Part shown: in pieces, positions 1 to 6,768 of the stretch | How the letters are laid out: each line of letters starts with the position of its first letter | Numbering within the stretch: position 1 is the stretch's first letter | Assembly (NCBI GenBank): GCA_030618475.1 | Contig: JAUXDG010000101.1 | Span: 1-8,887, forward strand | Source: Gammaproteobacteria bacterium | Lineage (GTDB): Bacteria > Pseudomonadota > Gammaproteobacteria > DSM-19610 | DNA length: 8,887 nt | Direction: 5' to 3' | Notes under the pieces: model-generated | Database searches by the model: none | The model's input: only the letters and a program-made list of their open reading frames with translations | Told to the model about the DNA's origin: nothing | Position numbers and translations under genes: made by a program

Positions 1-23
1 GAAGGTGAGAAATGGGACATTCC

Positions 24-49
24 GAGAGGCTCCTCTGGAGGACCCTCTC
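24..49. repeat. 26-bp near-perfect inverted repeat downstream of parE
   Basis: Six bases at 24-29 (GAGAGG) pair with 44-49 (CCTCTC), and five at 31-35 (TCCTC) pair with 38-42 (GAGGA). Both share the same centre, with a single mismatched pair (30/43). A weaker outer pair, AAGGTGA at 2-8 and TCACCTT at 62-68, is nearly concentric. The repeat lies about 80 bp past the parE stop, so a stem-loop here could help end parE transcription. No T-tract follows on either strand, so it is not a classical intrinsic terminator. Bases 44-57 also match 13 of 14 bases of the palindrome at 2142-2155, so this may be the edge of another dispersed repeat cut by the window. Positions 50-127 show nothing else recognisable. 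Confidence 0.45.
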
Positions 50-127
50 TTGCTGCGCAATTCACCTTGAAGGACACAAAAGTCACCAAGGAACAAGCGG
101 TTAAATGTTCGTTGCGAAAATTTCAAC

Positions 128-2014
128 CTATATATCGGCAAGATTACCGTTTTTCTCCAGCCAGTTTCGGCGGTCGGACGAGCGGTTTTTAGCGAGCAGT
201 AAGTCGAGAATTTTATGGCTGTTGTCGCCGGCCTGGACGGTCAGTTGCACCAGTCGGCGGGTATCCGGATCAATCGTCGTTTCGCGCAGCTGCAGGGGAT
301 TCATTTCGCCCAGGCCTTTAAAACGCTGTACATTGACCTTACCCTTGATATTCTCAGCGGCAATCCGGTCCAGTACACCCTGCTGTTCCGCATTGTCGAG
401 CGCGTAAAACACCTGCTTCCCCACATCGATACGGTACAGCGGCGGCATGGCAACATAAACATGACCGGCTTCAACCAGGAGCTGAAAATGCCTCAGAAAC
501 AAGGCGCACAGCAGTGTCGCTATATGGGCACCGTCAGAATCAGCGTCGGCCAGTATACAGATCTTGCCATAACGCAGATTCTTCAGGTCGACAGAGCCCG
601 GCTCAACGCCGATGGCCAGAGCGATATCGTGTACCGTCGTCGATGCCAGCACCTCGGAAGGATCCACCTCCCAGGTATTCAGAATCTTGCCACGCAAAGG
701 CATGATGGCCTGATATTCCCGGTCACGGGCCTGTTTGGCTGATCCGCCGGCGGAATCCCCTTCCACCAGGAACAATTCAGCCCGTTGCAGATCAGTGCTT
801 GCACAGTCGGCCAGCTTGCCCGGCAAGGCAGGGCCACTGGTGACCTTTTTTCGAACAACCTTTTTTCCAGCTCGCTGACGGCTTTGTGCATTCTGGATAG
901 CCAGCTGGGCGATCTGTTCACCGGCTTCGGTATGCTGATTCAACCAGAGGCTGAAGGCATCCTTGACCACGCCGGAAATGAAGGCTGCACATTCACGCGA
1001 AGACAGGCGTTCCTTGGTTTGTCCTGAAAACTGCGGCTCGAGGAGTTTTACCGACAGAATATAGGCACAACGTTCCCAGACGTCGTCCGGGGTTATCTTG
1101 ATGCCGCGCGGCAACAGGCTGCGGAATTCGCAGAATTCACGGATAGCCTCGGTAAGTCCGGTACGTAAGCCGTTGACGTGGGTGCCGCCCTGAGAAGTTG
1201 GAATCAGGTTAACGTAACTTTCGTTAACCAGTTCCCCGGCTTCCGGCAACCACACCAGCGCCCACTCGGCCGCCTCTGCATTGCCTTCAAAATCGCCTAC
1301 GAAAGGCTCTTGCGGAATACACACCACCTCGCCCAGGGTATCGACGAGATAATCACGCAAGCCGTCCTCATAATACCAGGATTCCTCCTCAGCACTGTTT
1401 TCATCGACCAGGGTGACTTCGAGACCTGGACATAAAACCGCTTTGGCGCGCAACACATGTTTCAGGCGCGCCATCGAGAATTTGGCGGAATCGAAAAAAT
1501 GGGGGTCTGGCCAGAAGCGCAGCGTAGTACCGGTATTCTGCCTGCCAACCTTGCCGACCTCGTCCAGCCCGGCAGTTTTTTCGCCATTCTTGAACGACAG
1601 GTTGTATTCTTTGCCACCGCGCCGCACCCAGACTTCCAATTGCCTGGACAAGGCGTTGACAACAGAAACGCCGACGCCGTGCAGACCGCCGGAAAACCGG
1701 TAGTTGTCGCTGGAAAATTTGCCGCCGGCGTGCAGACGGGTGAGGATCACTTCGGCGCCGGACACCCCTTCCTCGGGGTGCATATCCACCGGCATGCCGC
1801 GGCCATTATCCTTTACCTGTAAGGAACCATCCTTGAATACCGTGACTTCAATTTTACTGGCGTACCCGGAGACGGCTTCGTCGACACTGTTATCGACCAC
1901 TTCCTGGGCAAGGTGATTGGGGCGGGTGGTATCGGTGTACATGCCCGGGCGTTTACGCACCGGGTCAAGTCCGCTTAAGACTTCAATCGAGGCGGCGTCG
2001 TAGTTACTGGCCAT
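128..2014 (-). CDS. parE: DNA topoisomerase IV subunit B (ParE)
   Basis: ATPase subunit of topoisomerase IV. With ParC it makes the A2B2 enzyme that decatenates replicated chromosomes and relaxes supercoils using ATP. The 628-aa product is close to the 630 aa of E. coli ParE and lacks the C-terminal-half insertion of many proteobacterial GyrB proteins. Seen in the sequence: the GHKL ATPase domain with DNSVDEA (residues 41-47, Asn42 for Mg-ATP), DNGRGMP (69-75) and GGLHGVG (109-115); the transducer-domain loop SGQTKERL (330-337, Lys334 contacting the ATP phosphates); and the TOPRIM domain with VEGDSAGG (Glu418) and the metal-binding triad Asp490/492/494 in DADSDG, followed by RFKGLGEMNP (565-573). 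The early DTTRPNH segment (28-34) is typical of ParE. The start at 2014 (MASNYDAASIEVL) aligns with the E. coli start; its Shine-Dalgarno is weak. It lies 290 bp downstream of the CNP1-like gene on the same strand, separated from it by a palindromic element. The partner parC is not in the window. Confidence 0.97.
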   Translation of the reverse strand: MASNYDAASIEVLSGLDPVRKRPGMYTDTTRPNHLAQEVVDNSVDEAVSGYASKIEVTVFKDGSLQVKDNGRGMPVDMHPEEGVSGAEVILTRLHAGGKFSSDNYRFSGGLHGVGVSVVNALSRQLEVWVRRGGKEYNLSFKNGEKTAGLDEVGKVGRQNTGTTLRFWPDPHFFDSAKFSMARLKHVLRAKAVLCPGLEVTLVDENSAEEESWYYEDGLRDYLVDTLGEVVCIPQEPFVGDFEGNAEAAEWALVWLPEAGELVNESYVNLIPTSQGGTHVNGLRTGLTEAIREFCEFRSLLPRGIKITPDDVWERCAYILSVKLLEPQFSGQTKERLSSRECAAFISGVVKDAFSLWLNQHTEAGEQIAQLAIQNAQSRQRAGKKVVRKKVTSGPALPGKLADCASTDLQRAELFLVEGDSAGGSAKQARDREYQAIMPLRGKILNTWEVDPSEVLASTTVHDIALAIGVEPGSVDLKNLRYGKICILADADSDGAHIATLLCALFLRHFQLLVEAGHVYVAMPPLYRIDVGKQVFYALDNAEQQGVLDRIAAENIKGKVNVQRFKGLGEMNPLQLRETTIDPDTRRLVQLTVQAGDNSHKILDLLLAKNRSSDRRNWLEKNGNLADI

Positions 2015-2093
2015 GGCAAATCAGGAATCCGAAAATCAATCCAGCTGGCTATGCTACCTGAAGCACGCCAAGGGTTCTATTGGGGCTGCGGCC

Positions 2094-2258
2094 CTTAGGG
2101 CTCGCTTCAAAATAATTTCACATTTATGGTCGCCGATCTATCCTCTCTCGCTGCGTTGCAAAACCTAGAAATATACTTATATTCCTGCGCTTTTGCGCCT
2201 TGCGAGAGAGGCATCTCGACACCCATAAATGCAAACTTATTTTGGCGCGAGCCCTTAG
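2094..2258. mobile_element. 155-bp palindromic MITE-like element (copy A) flanked by CTTAG
   Basis: A body of 155 bp (2099-2253) is bounded on both sides by the direct repeat CTTAG (2094-2098 and 2254-2258), a candidate target-site duplication. Counting the flanks, the outer 36 bases (2094-2129) match the reverse complement of 2223-2258 at 30 positions. Further in, CCTCTCTCGC (2142-2151) pairs perfectly with 2202-2211. At the centre, AATATA (2170-2175) pairs with TATATT (2178-2183) around two bases. Every arm is concentric on about 2176, so the whole element is one long imperfect hairpin. It has no convincing coding capacity. It sits between the CNP1-like gene and parE, both leftward, so read-through RNA would contain the hairpin. 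It may terminate transcription, or be an RNase III substrate, between the two genes. Both ends carry G-N2-TCG-N5-AAATAA-N-TT, shared with the element at 2895-3059. Confidence 0.75.
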
Positions 2259-2280
2259 TCTGAGTACAAATATTAACGCT

Positions 2281-2290
2281 GTCCAGAAAT
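2281..2290. repeat. Possible 10-bp remnant of a copy-B-type element end
   Basis: GTCCAGAAAT here repeats exactly bases 2905-2914 within the terminal inverted repeat of the element at 2895-3059. The match ends on both sides, and no CTWAG boundary or opposite end is visible. At 10 bp it may be chance. The rest of the gap from 2259 to 2304 shows nothing recognisable. Confidence 0.2.
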
Positions 2291-2304
2291 GAATCAGGGT
2301 TTTC

Positions 2305-2832
2305 TCAATCACGACCCTTCAATTTATCCAGAATCTGGCGTTCGGTGTCACCAATCGGCAGCGGACAAAAATAGTAGTCCACCAGTTCGGTGCGGAAACG
2401 ATCCTGACCATCTTTGCGTATGAAGCGCCAGTCCCTGTTTCGAACCGGACGAAACTGCCCCCCACTGCCATAGGCATAGCGTTGAACCTTACTGTGCTTA
2501 CAGCGAATACCCTCGTAGCTAACGTTTTCCACGCCATTCCTGGAGCGCAACAACGCCGTGTATCGAATCACCCGGTCCTTACCGATCGATAATGACTTAG
2601 CGTCAATGAACAGGGTAAAGGGGAATTCAGGCAGGGAAAGATCAACCTCGACCAGATCATCCGCCTGCGGGTAGGGTGGTATGACAAGCGCATCTTCTTT
2701 CCATTCGGATTCTGGGACGTCCTTGCCACGACCGAAGTCGTCCTCTTCATCCATGTCCTCTATTCCGGCAAACATCGCATTCGATGCTGCCAGACACATT
2801 ATTGCGCAAAGCGCCATAAACGAACGCTTCAT
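2305..2832 (-). CDS. CNP1-like family secreted protein of unknown function
   Basis: The 175-aa product resembles the CNP1-like family (named after cryptic neisserial protein 1), whose biochemical role is not established. Residues 1 to about 22 form a Sec signal peptide: MKRS, a hydrophobic stretch to Leu14, then a small-residue cleavage region (AASNAMFA). No lipobox is evident, so a soluble periplasmic product is likely. An acidic linker (DMDEEDDF, 26-33) comes next, then the conserved part from WKEDALVIPPYP (44-55) through FTLFIDAKSLSIGKD, RYTALLRSRNGVENVSYEGIRC and the WRFI region (135-138). Cys111 and Cys156 are the only cysteines left after cleavage and could form a disulphide. The start at 2832 is chosen because it gives a clean signal peptide; 2838 would add two residues. 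The frame continues upstream to an ATG at 2937, but that part lies inside the palindromic element and is unlikely to be translated. A weak GGTGG about ten bases upstream may be the ribosome site. I infer no function. Confidence 0.82.
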   Translation of the reverse strand: MKRSFMALCAIMCLAASNAMFAGIEDMDEEDDFGRGKDVPESEWKEDALVIPPYPQADDLVEVDLSLPEFPFTLFIDAKSLSIGKDRVIRYTALLRSRNGVENVSYEGIRCKHSKVQRYAYGSGGQFRPVRNRDWRFIRKDGQDRFRTELVDYYFCPLPIGDTERQILDKLKGRD

Positions 2833-2861
2833 GACCATTATCACCACCCGCTGTTTTGTGC

Positions 2862-2888
2862 AGTGTAACGATTCAGCCAGCCTGGTAA
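2862..2888 (-). promoter_or_regulatory. Weak candidate promoter for the CNP1-like gene
   Basis: On the minus strand, TTACCA (2888-2883) and TACACT (2867-2862) resemble sigma-70 -35 and -10 boxes, each matching four of six consensus bases. The 15-nt spacer is shorter than optimal. If real, the gene would start from its own promoter between the palindromic element and its start codon, independent of the upstream acyltransferase gene. This is a motif guess only. Confidence 0.2.
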
Positions 2889-2894
2889 CAGACC

Positions 2895-3059
2895 CTAAGG
2901 AGTCGTCCAGAAATAACTTGCCGATATTGCGCCGCAATGTCGTTCGTATTCAAGGCACGGCAAGGGGCGCATAGCACGGCTATGTAACCCTTGCCGTAAC
3001 GAAGAAGACGGACGACAGGGCAAGTAAGATCGGCAAGTTATTTCTGGACGACTCCTAAG
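2895..3059. mobile_element. 155-bp palindromic MITE-like element (copy B) with perfect 26-bp TIRs, flanked by CTAAG
   Basis: A body of 155 bp (2900-3054) lies between direct repeats of CTAAG (2895-2899 and 3055-3059). Bases 2900-2925 are the exact reverse complement of 3029-3054, a perfect 26-bp terminal inverted repeat. Inside, GTCGTTCGT (2939-2947) pairs with 3008-3016 with one mismatch, GGCAAGGG (2959-2966) pairs with 2988-2995, and CATAGC (2970-2975) pairs with GCTATG (2979-2984), all centred on about 2977. The element has no transposase and no convincing ORF. The right CTAAG overlaps the TAG stop of the leftward acyltransferase gene. If the duplication is real, insertion took place at that stop codon and left the reading frame intact. 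Transcripts leaving the acyltransferase gene would form a very stable hairpin just past the stop, so the element may act as a terminator or RNA-processing site. Its length, flank pattern and end motif match the element at 2094-2258. Confidence 0.85.
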
Positions 3060-6000
3060 CCTGGTTCGCCGGTGGACTGAGTTCATCCGCCAGTTTCTTT
3101 GCGCCCACATAATCCGTCTTGCCGGTGCCGAGCAACGGCACCTCCTTGACATTCAACACCACGGCAGGCACCGCGAGCGCGGAGACACCCTGCCCCCGGG
3201 CATGGGTGGCGAGGGCGTCACGATCGGCGTCCGGGTTATCGCTCAGCAGTAGCAGACGTTCGCCCTTTCTTGGATCCGGCTGGGTCACCACGACGTGCCG
3301 TTGCCCCGGCCAGAGCTCGCCGGCCATGGCCTCCACCGCAGCCAGCGACACCATCTCGCCACCCACCTTGGCGAAACGTTTGGCGCGCCCCTTGATAAAT
3401 ACGAAGCCATCCCCGTCCACCTCGACGATATCGCCCGTGTCGTACCAGCCCGCCTCCGGCGGCTGCAGCCGACCCGGATCGCTGGCCAGCAGGTAGCCGC
3501 GCATGATATTGGGCCCATGCACCCACAGTCGCCCGCCGTCCTCGATACCGGGCACTGGATCGAGCCGGTATTCGATGCCCGGGGCGAGCTTTCCGACCGA
3601 GCCGGCACGGTTCTGCATCGGCGAATTCATACTCAGGATGGGTGCGGTCTCGGTGGCACCATAGCCCTCGAAGACTCGAACGCCGAAGCCCTCGGACCAT
3701 TGCCGGCGGGTCTCGTCCTTGAGTTTTTCCGCGCCGGCAAAGGCGTAGCGTATGCTGTAGAAGTCGTAGGGGTGGGCAAAACGCGCATACCCGGCAAGGA
3801 AGGTATCGGTACCGAATATCAGGGTCGCATTGGTTTCGTAGACAAGTTCCGGCACGATACGGTAGTGCAACGGCGATGGGTAGAAGAAGACCTTAATCCC
3901 CGACAGCAAAGGCAGCAGGGTGCCCGCGGTCAGCCCGAAAGAGTGGAACATGGGCAGGGCGTTGAAGACGATGTCGGCGGGACCAAAGTCGATCATCGCG
4001 CTGACTTGATAGCGATTCGCCTGGATGTTGGTGTGGCTGAGCACGACGCCCTTGGGTGAACCCTCGGTCCCGGACGTGAACAGCACCACCGCCGAACCGT
4101 CCGGGTCGCGGTCGTGGGCGCTGAAGTGGTACCAGATACCGCTCATGCGGGCAGCCAGCAGACCGAGCAGCTTGGCGCCAATGCCGATGGACTTGCGGAC
4201 ATCCTCCAGGTACAGCACCTGAACCCCGGCCGCATTCATGCCATCGACCATGTCACCCAGCTTGCCCAACTCGACGAAGCGGCGCGAGCTGTACACCCGC
4301 TGGATGTTGGCGGTGTTACAGGCGCTGATCGCGTTGGCCGCCCCGGTGGAAAAGTTGATCATCGCCGGCACCCTGCCATGGGCCAGCAGACCGAAGAAGG
4401 ACACGACGTTGGCCGCCGCATTGGGCAGCAGCAAGCCGATGTGTTCGCCGGGTTCGGTATCCCGGGACAGAGCACGGCCGAGCACGAAGGCGCTGGTGAC
4501 CAGCCGGCCGTAGTTCATCGGCCGGCGCTCCACGTCTTCCAGTACCGTATGGCCCGAACCGTGGGTCCGGCGTGCGTCGAGCAATGACTGAAACAGGGTG
4601 CTGCGGTAGTTCGAACTCTCGAAGATCAGTCCGGTCATGACCTCCTGCAGGCGCTGACCGGCGAAATGGCGGCGTTGCCGCCCGCGTAGCTGGTCCGGAA
4701 TGTCGAAGCGCTGTGGCGGCAGGAAGGTGACCCGGATCCTGGGGAACCAGCGCGTGCGGACCTTGCCCCTGAGACGCGAGAAGGGTGTGTACTGCGCCCC
4801 TTCCAGGCGGACCGGCAGCACCATGGCGCCGGACTTGTCGGCAATCATGCCCGGGCCTTCGTACACCTTCATCAGAGAGCCGGTGACCGTGATGCGACCC
4901 TCTGGAAAAATCACCACCTTTTCCCGGTTCCTGACCGCCTCGATGAGGGTGCGCATCGACAGCGAGTTGGTGGGGTCGATCGGGATGACGCGGGCCAGCG
5001 ACATGAAGTATTTGAGCACCCGGTCCTTGCTGATAAAGGTGTTGACCGCGAAGGTCAGGTCGGCTGGAACATAGGCGGCAATCAATGCCGGGTCCAGGTA
5101 ACTCTGGTGGTTGGAGACGATCAGCACCTTGTCACCGGCGGCATGGAAGTGTTCCAGCCCCTTGACCTCCACCCGATAGAACAACTCCAGCACCCAGGCC
5201 AACAACGCCTTGGCCAATGCACCGGGCAACAGCCGGGTGATATAGATGGCGACAATACCGTTGGCGATGGCCAGCCCCAGGATTATCCCCGGTATCCTGA
5301 TATCCAGTTGGAACAACCCGGTGATCAACAACGCCGATACAACCATGAACAAGGCATTGACGATATTGGCGGCGGCAATGTTGCGCGAGCGATGTTCGGC
5401 CTCCGAGCGGTGCTGCAGCAGCGCCTGCAGGGGGACGATATAGATGCCGCCCGAGGCCGCCGTCAGCAAGACATCCGCTGTGATACGCCAGCCCCCGGCT
5501 TCGCCGAGGAACTGTGAGACGCCGATCAGTTCTCCAGCGGGGGTGCCGTGGCGCGACGCAAAATACAGATCCAGCGAAAACAGGGTGATACCCAGCGCGC
5601 CCAGTGGCACATAGGTCGCATGAACCTGTCCCTTGAGCATGCGGTTGCAAAACAGGGAGCCAAACGCAATCCCGATCGAAAACACGAACATGAAGTAGGC
5701 GACCAGGTTCTCGTTGCCGCCGAGCACATGCTTGCAGAAACCCGGCATGATAGTCAGGTAGGTTGCGCCGACCAGCCAGAACCAGGAGATCGCCAGAATG
5801 GTCAGGAAGATATCGCGGCGAGAGGCGGCATGGACCAGGATATTCCAGGTCTCGGCAAAGGGGTTGAGACCCAGCTTCAGATCCGGTGCGGCCGGCTCGG
5901 TTGGCGGGATCGAGCGGCTGGAGAGATAACCAGCCACCGCCATCAGCACCATCAGGCCGCCTATCCACCACACCCCCTGGTCGTCCAGCACGAACTTCCC

Positions 6001-6492
6001 CATCAGGGTGCCGATCAGGATCGCCACGAAGGTGCCGGCCTCGATCCAGGCGTTGCCGGCGATCAGTTCGTGTTCCTCCAGGTGATTCGGCAGGATAGAG
6101 AATTTCAGCGGTCCGAAGAAGGTTGATTGCACCCCCATCATGAAAAGTAGAAACATCAGCAGCGGCACGCTGTGCAACACCAGCGCAATGGCCGCAACCA
6201 CCATCAACACCACCTCTACCAGCTTGATCAGGCGAATCAGCCGGGCCTTGTCGTGGATTTCAGCCAATTGCCCGGCAGTGGCCGAGAACAGGAAAAACGG
6301 CAGGATGAACAGCCCACCGGCCATCGGTACCAACAGATTGGGATTGATGCCCTGCCCGATGCCGACGCTGAATGTCGCCAAAAAGATAATCGCGTTCTTA
6401 TACAGGTTGTCGTTGAAGGCGCCAAATGACTGGGTCAAAAACAGCGGCAGGAAACGTCTTGTGCGCAGCAGGTCAAGTTGATTGTTGGTCAT
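3055..6492 (-). CDS. aas: LplT-PlsC-acyl-ACP synthetase fusion (2-acylglycerophosphoethanolamine acyltransferase/acyl-ACP synthetase type)
   Basis: A three-part inner-membrane protein of 1145 aa. In E. coli the same activities are split between LplT, which flips lysophospholipid inward, and Aas, which activates a fatty acid onto ACP and reacylates the lysophospholipid. Residues 1 to about 427 are a hydrophobic MFS transporter beginning MTNNQLDLLRTRRFLPLFL, with the QSFGAFNDNLYKN segment. Residues about 430-640 are a PlsC acyltransferase with the H-X4-D motif in NHQSYLD (His462, Asp467) and FPEGRIT (529-535). Residues about 650-1145 are an adenylate-forming synthetase with the P-loop FTSGTEGSPKG (805-815), EGYGATETAP (942-951), YDTGD (1017-1021) and the C-terminal catalytic lysine in TGKTD (Lys1125). 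All key residues are present. The frame is open to an ATG at 6672, but the extra 60 residues are not family-like and cross a repeat remnant, so I prefer 6492, although its Shine-Dalgarno is poor. The TAG stop lies in the flank of a palindromic element. It is divergent from the patatin gene at 6769. Confidence 0.92.
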   Translation of the reverse strand: MTNNQLDLLRTRRFLPLFLTQSFGAFNDNLYKNAIIFLATFSVGIGQGINPNLLVPMAGGLFILPFFLFSATAGQLAEIHDKARLIRLIKLVEVVLMVVAAIALVLHSVPLLMFLLFMMGVQSTFFGPLKFSILPNHLEEHELIAGNAWIEAGTFVAILIGTLMGKFVLDDQGVWWIGGLMVLMAVAGYLSSRSIPPTEPAAPDLKLGLNPFAETWNILVHAASRRDIFLTILAISWFWLVGATYLTIMPGFCKHVLGGNENLVAYFMFVFSIGIAFGSLFCNRMLKGQVHATYVPLGALGITLFSLDLYFASRHGTPAGELIGVSQFLGEAGGWRITADVLLTAASGGIYIVPLQALLQHRSEAEHRSRNIAAANIVNALFMVVSALLITGLFQLDIRIPGIILGLAIANGIVAIYITRLLPGALAKALLAWVLELFYRVEVKGLEHFHAAGDKVLIVSNHQSYLDPALIAAYVPADLTFAVNTFISKDRVLKYFMSLARVIPIDPTNSLSMRTLIEAVRNREKVVIFPEGRITVTGSLMKVYEGPGMIADKSGAMVLPVRLEGAQYTPFSRLRGKVRTRWFPRIRVTFLPPQRFDIPDQLRGRQRRHFAGQRLQEVMTGLIFESSNYRSTLFQSLLDARRTHGSGHTVLEDVERRPMNYGRLVTSAFVLGRALSRDTEPGEHIGLLLPNAAANVVSFFGLLAHGRVPAMINFSTGAANAISACNTANIQRVYSSRRFVELGKLGDMVDGMNAAGVQVLYLEDVRKSIGIGAKLLGLLAARMSGIWYHFSAHDRDPDGSAVVLFTSGTEGSPKGVVLSHTNIQANRYQVSAMIDFGPADIVFNALPMFHSFGLTAGTLLPLLSGIKVFFYPSPLHYRIVPELVYETNATLIFGTDTFLAGYARFAHPYDFYSIRYAFAGAEKLKDETRRQWSEGFGVRVFEGYGATETAPILSMNSPMQNRAGSVGKLAPGIEYRLDPVPGIEDGGRLWVHGPNIMRGYLLASDPGRLQPPEAGWYDTGDIVEVDGDGFVFIKGRAKRFAKVGGEMVSLAAVEAMAGELWPGQRHVVVTQPDPRKGERLLLLSDNPDADRDALATHARGQGVSALAVPAVVLNVKEVPLLGTGKTDYVGAKKLADELSPPANQA

Positions 6493-6768
6493 GATGTGAA
6501 TGCCATAGCTATGTACCGGGGTTTTTTGTTCTCCGGGCCTTAGGGCTCGCTTGGAATAAAACATTGTCGCCCGGAAAAACCGTCTGTTGAACCGCAGCAT
6601 GGTAGACTTTTCCACGAAAGGCAATGCGTTGGAGCGAAAGATTGTGGGCAAGCGGGACGACGGCGGCGTCATAATCGCCCGCGGGATCAGGGGGCGGCTA
6701 TGCGGCTCGCCAAGGCCGGCCAGTCAGGCCGCAGCTTTGCTCATGGACCAACGGTGAACTGAAAGAAT
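6493..6768. promoter_or_regulatory. Divergent intergenic region between aas fusion and patatin gene
   Basis: This 276-bp region must hold the promoters of two divergent genes unless either is read from further away. I found no convincing -35/-10 pair on either strand. CATAAT at 6670-6675 is a fair -10 for the rightward gene but has no well-spaced -35. A GGTGA at 6753-6757, 11 bases before the patatin ATG, is a weak ribosome site. The region also contains the repeat end at 6538-6560. Confidence 0.35.
6538..6560. repeat. Solo end of a copy-A-type palindromic element
   Basis: Fifteen bases, 6538-6552, are identical to 2093-2107, spanning the CTTAG flank and first nine bases of the element at 2094-2258. 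The match then decays, but AATAA follows one base out of register, consistent with the AAATAA of the shared end motif. No matching right end with CTWAG is visible at the expected distance (about 6698), so this is a truncated or decayed copy. It lies in the leader of the leftward acyltransferase gene, 46-60 bases upstream of the chosen start. Confidence 0.5.

Noticed and set aside
1..192. A rightward frame open from the window edge to a TAG at 190-192, 63 codons, which could be the tail of a gene converging on parE
   Set aside because: No start is in view and I recognise no family. It contains the 26-bp inverted repeat and overlaps the parE end by 65 bp on the opposite strand. A chance open stretch is at least as likely.
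2124..2312. A leftward 62-codon frame across copy A
   Set aside because: It lies mostly inside the palindrome, with an arginine/isoleucine-rich translation of repeat sequence and no family resemblance.
2895..3152. A leftward 85-codon frame across copy B and the aas 3' end
   Set aside because: It is a shadow of the palindrome and of the aas coding sequence in another frame, and its Arg/Ser/Cys-rich composition is not protein-like.
3295..4059. A 254-codon rightward frame opposite the synthetase domain of aas
   Set aside because: It lies entirely antisense to a clearly conserved coding region and has no recognisable domain; long antisense frames are common in GC-rich genes.
5132..5971. A 279-codon leftward frame inside aas
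   Set aside because: It is a shifted-frame shadow of the MFS domain. The aas frame itself shows continuous transporter and acyltransferase motifs, so there is no frameshift.
6714..6721. GGCCGGCC palindrome near the patatin start, considered as an operator
   Set aside because: It is too short and GC-simple, and there is no second copy or known regulator pattern to support it.
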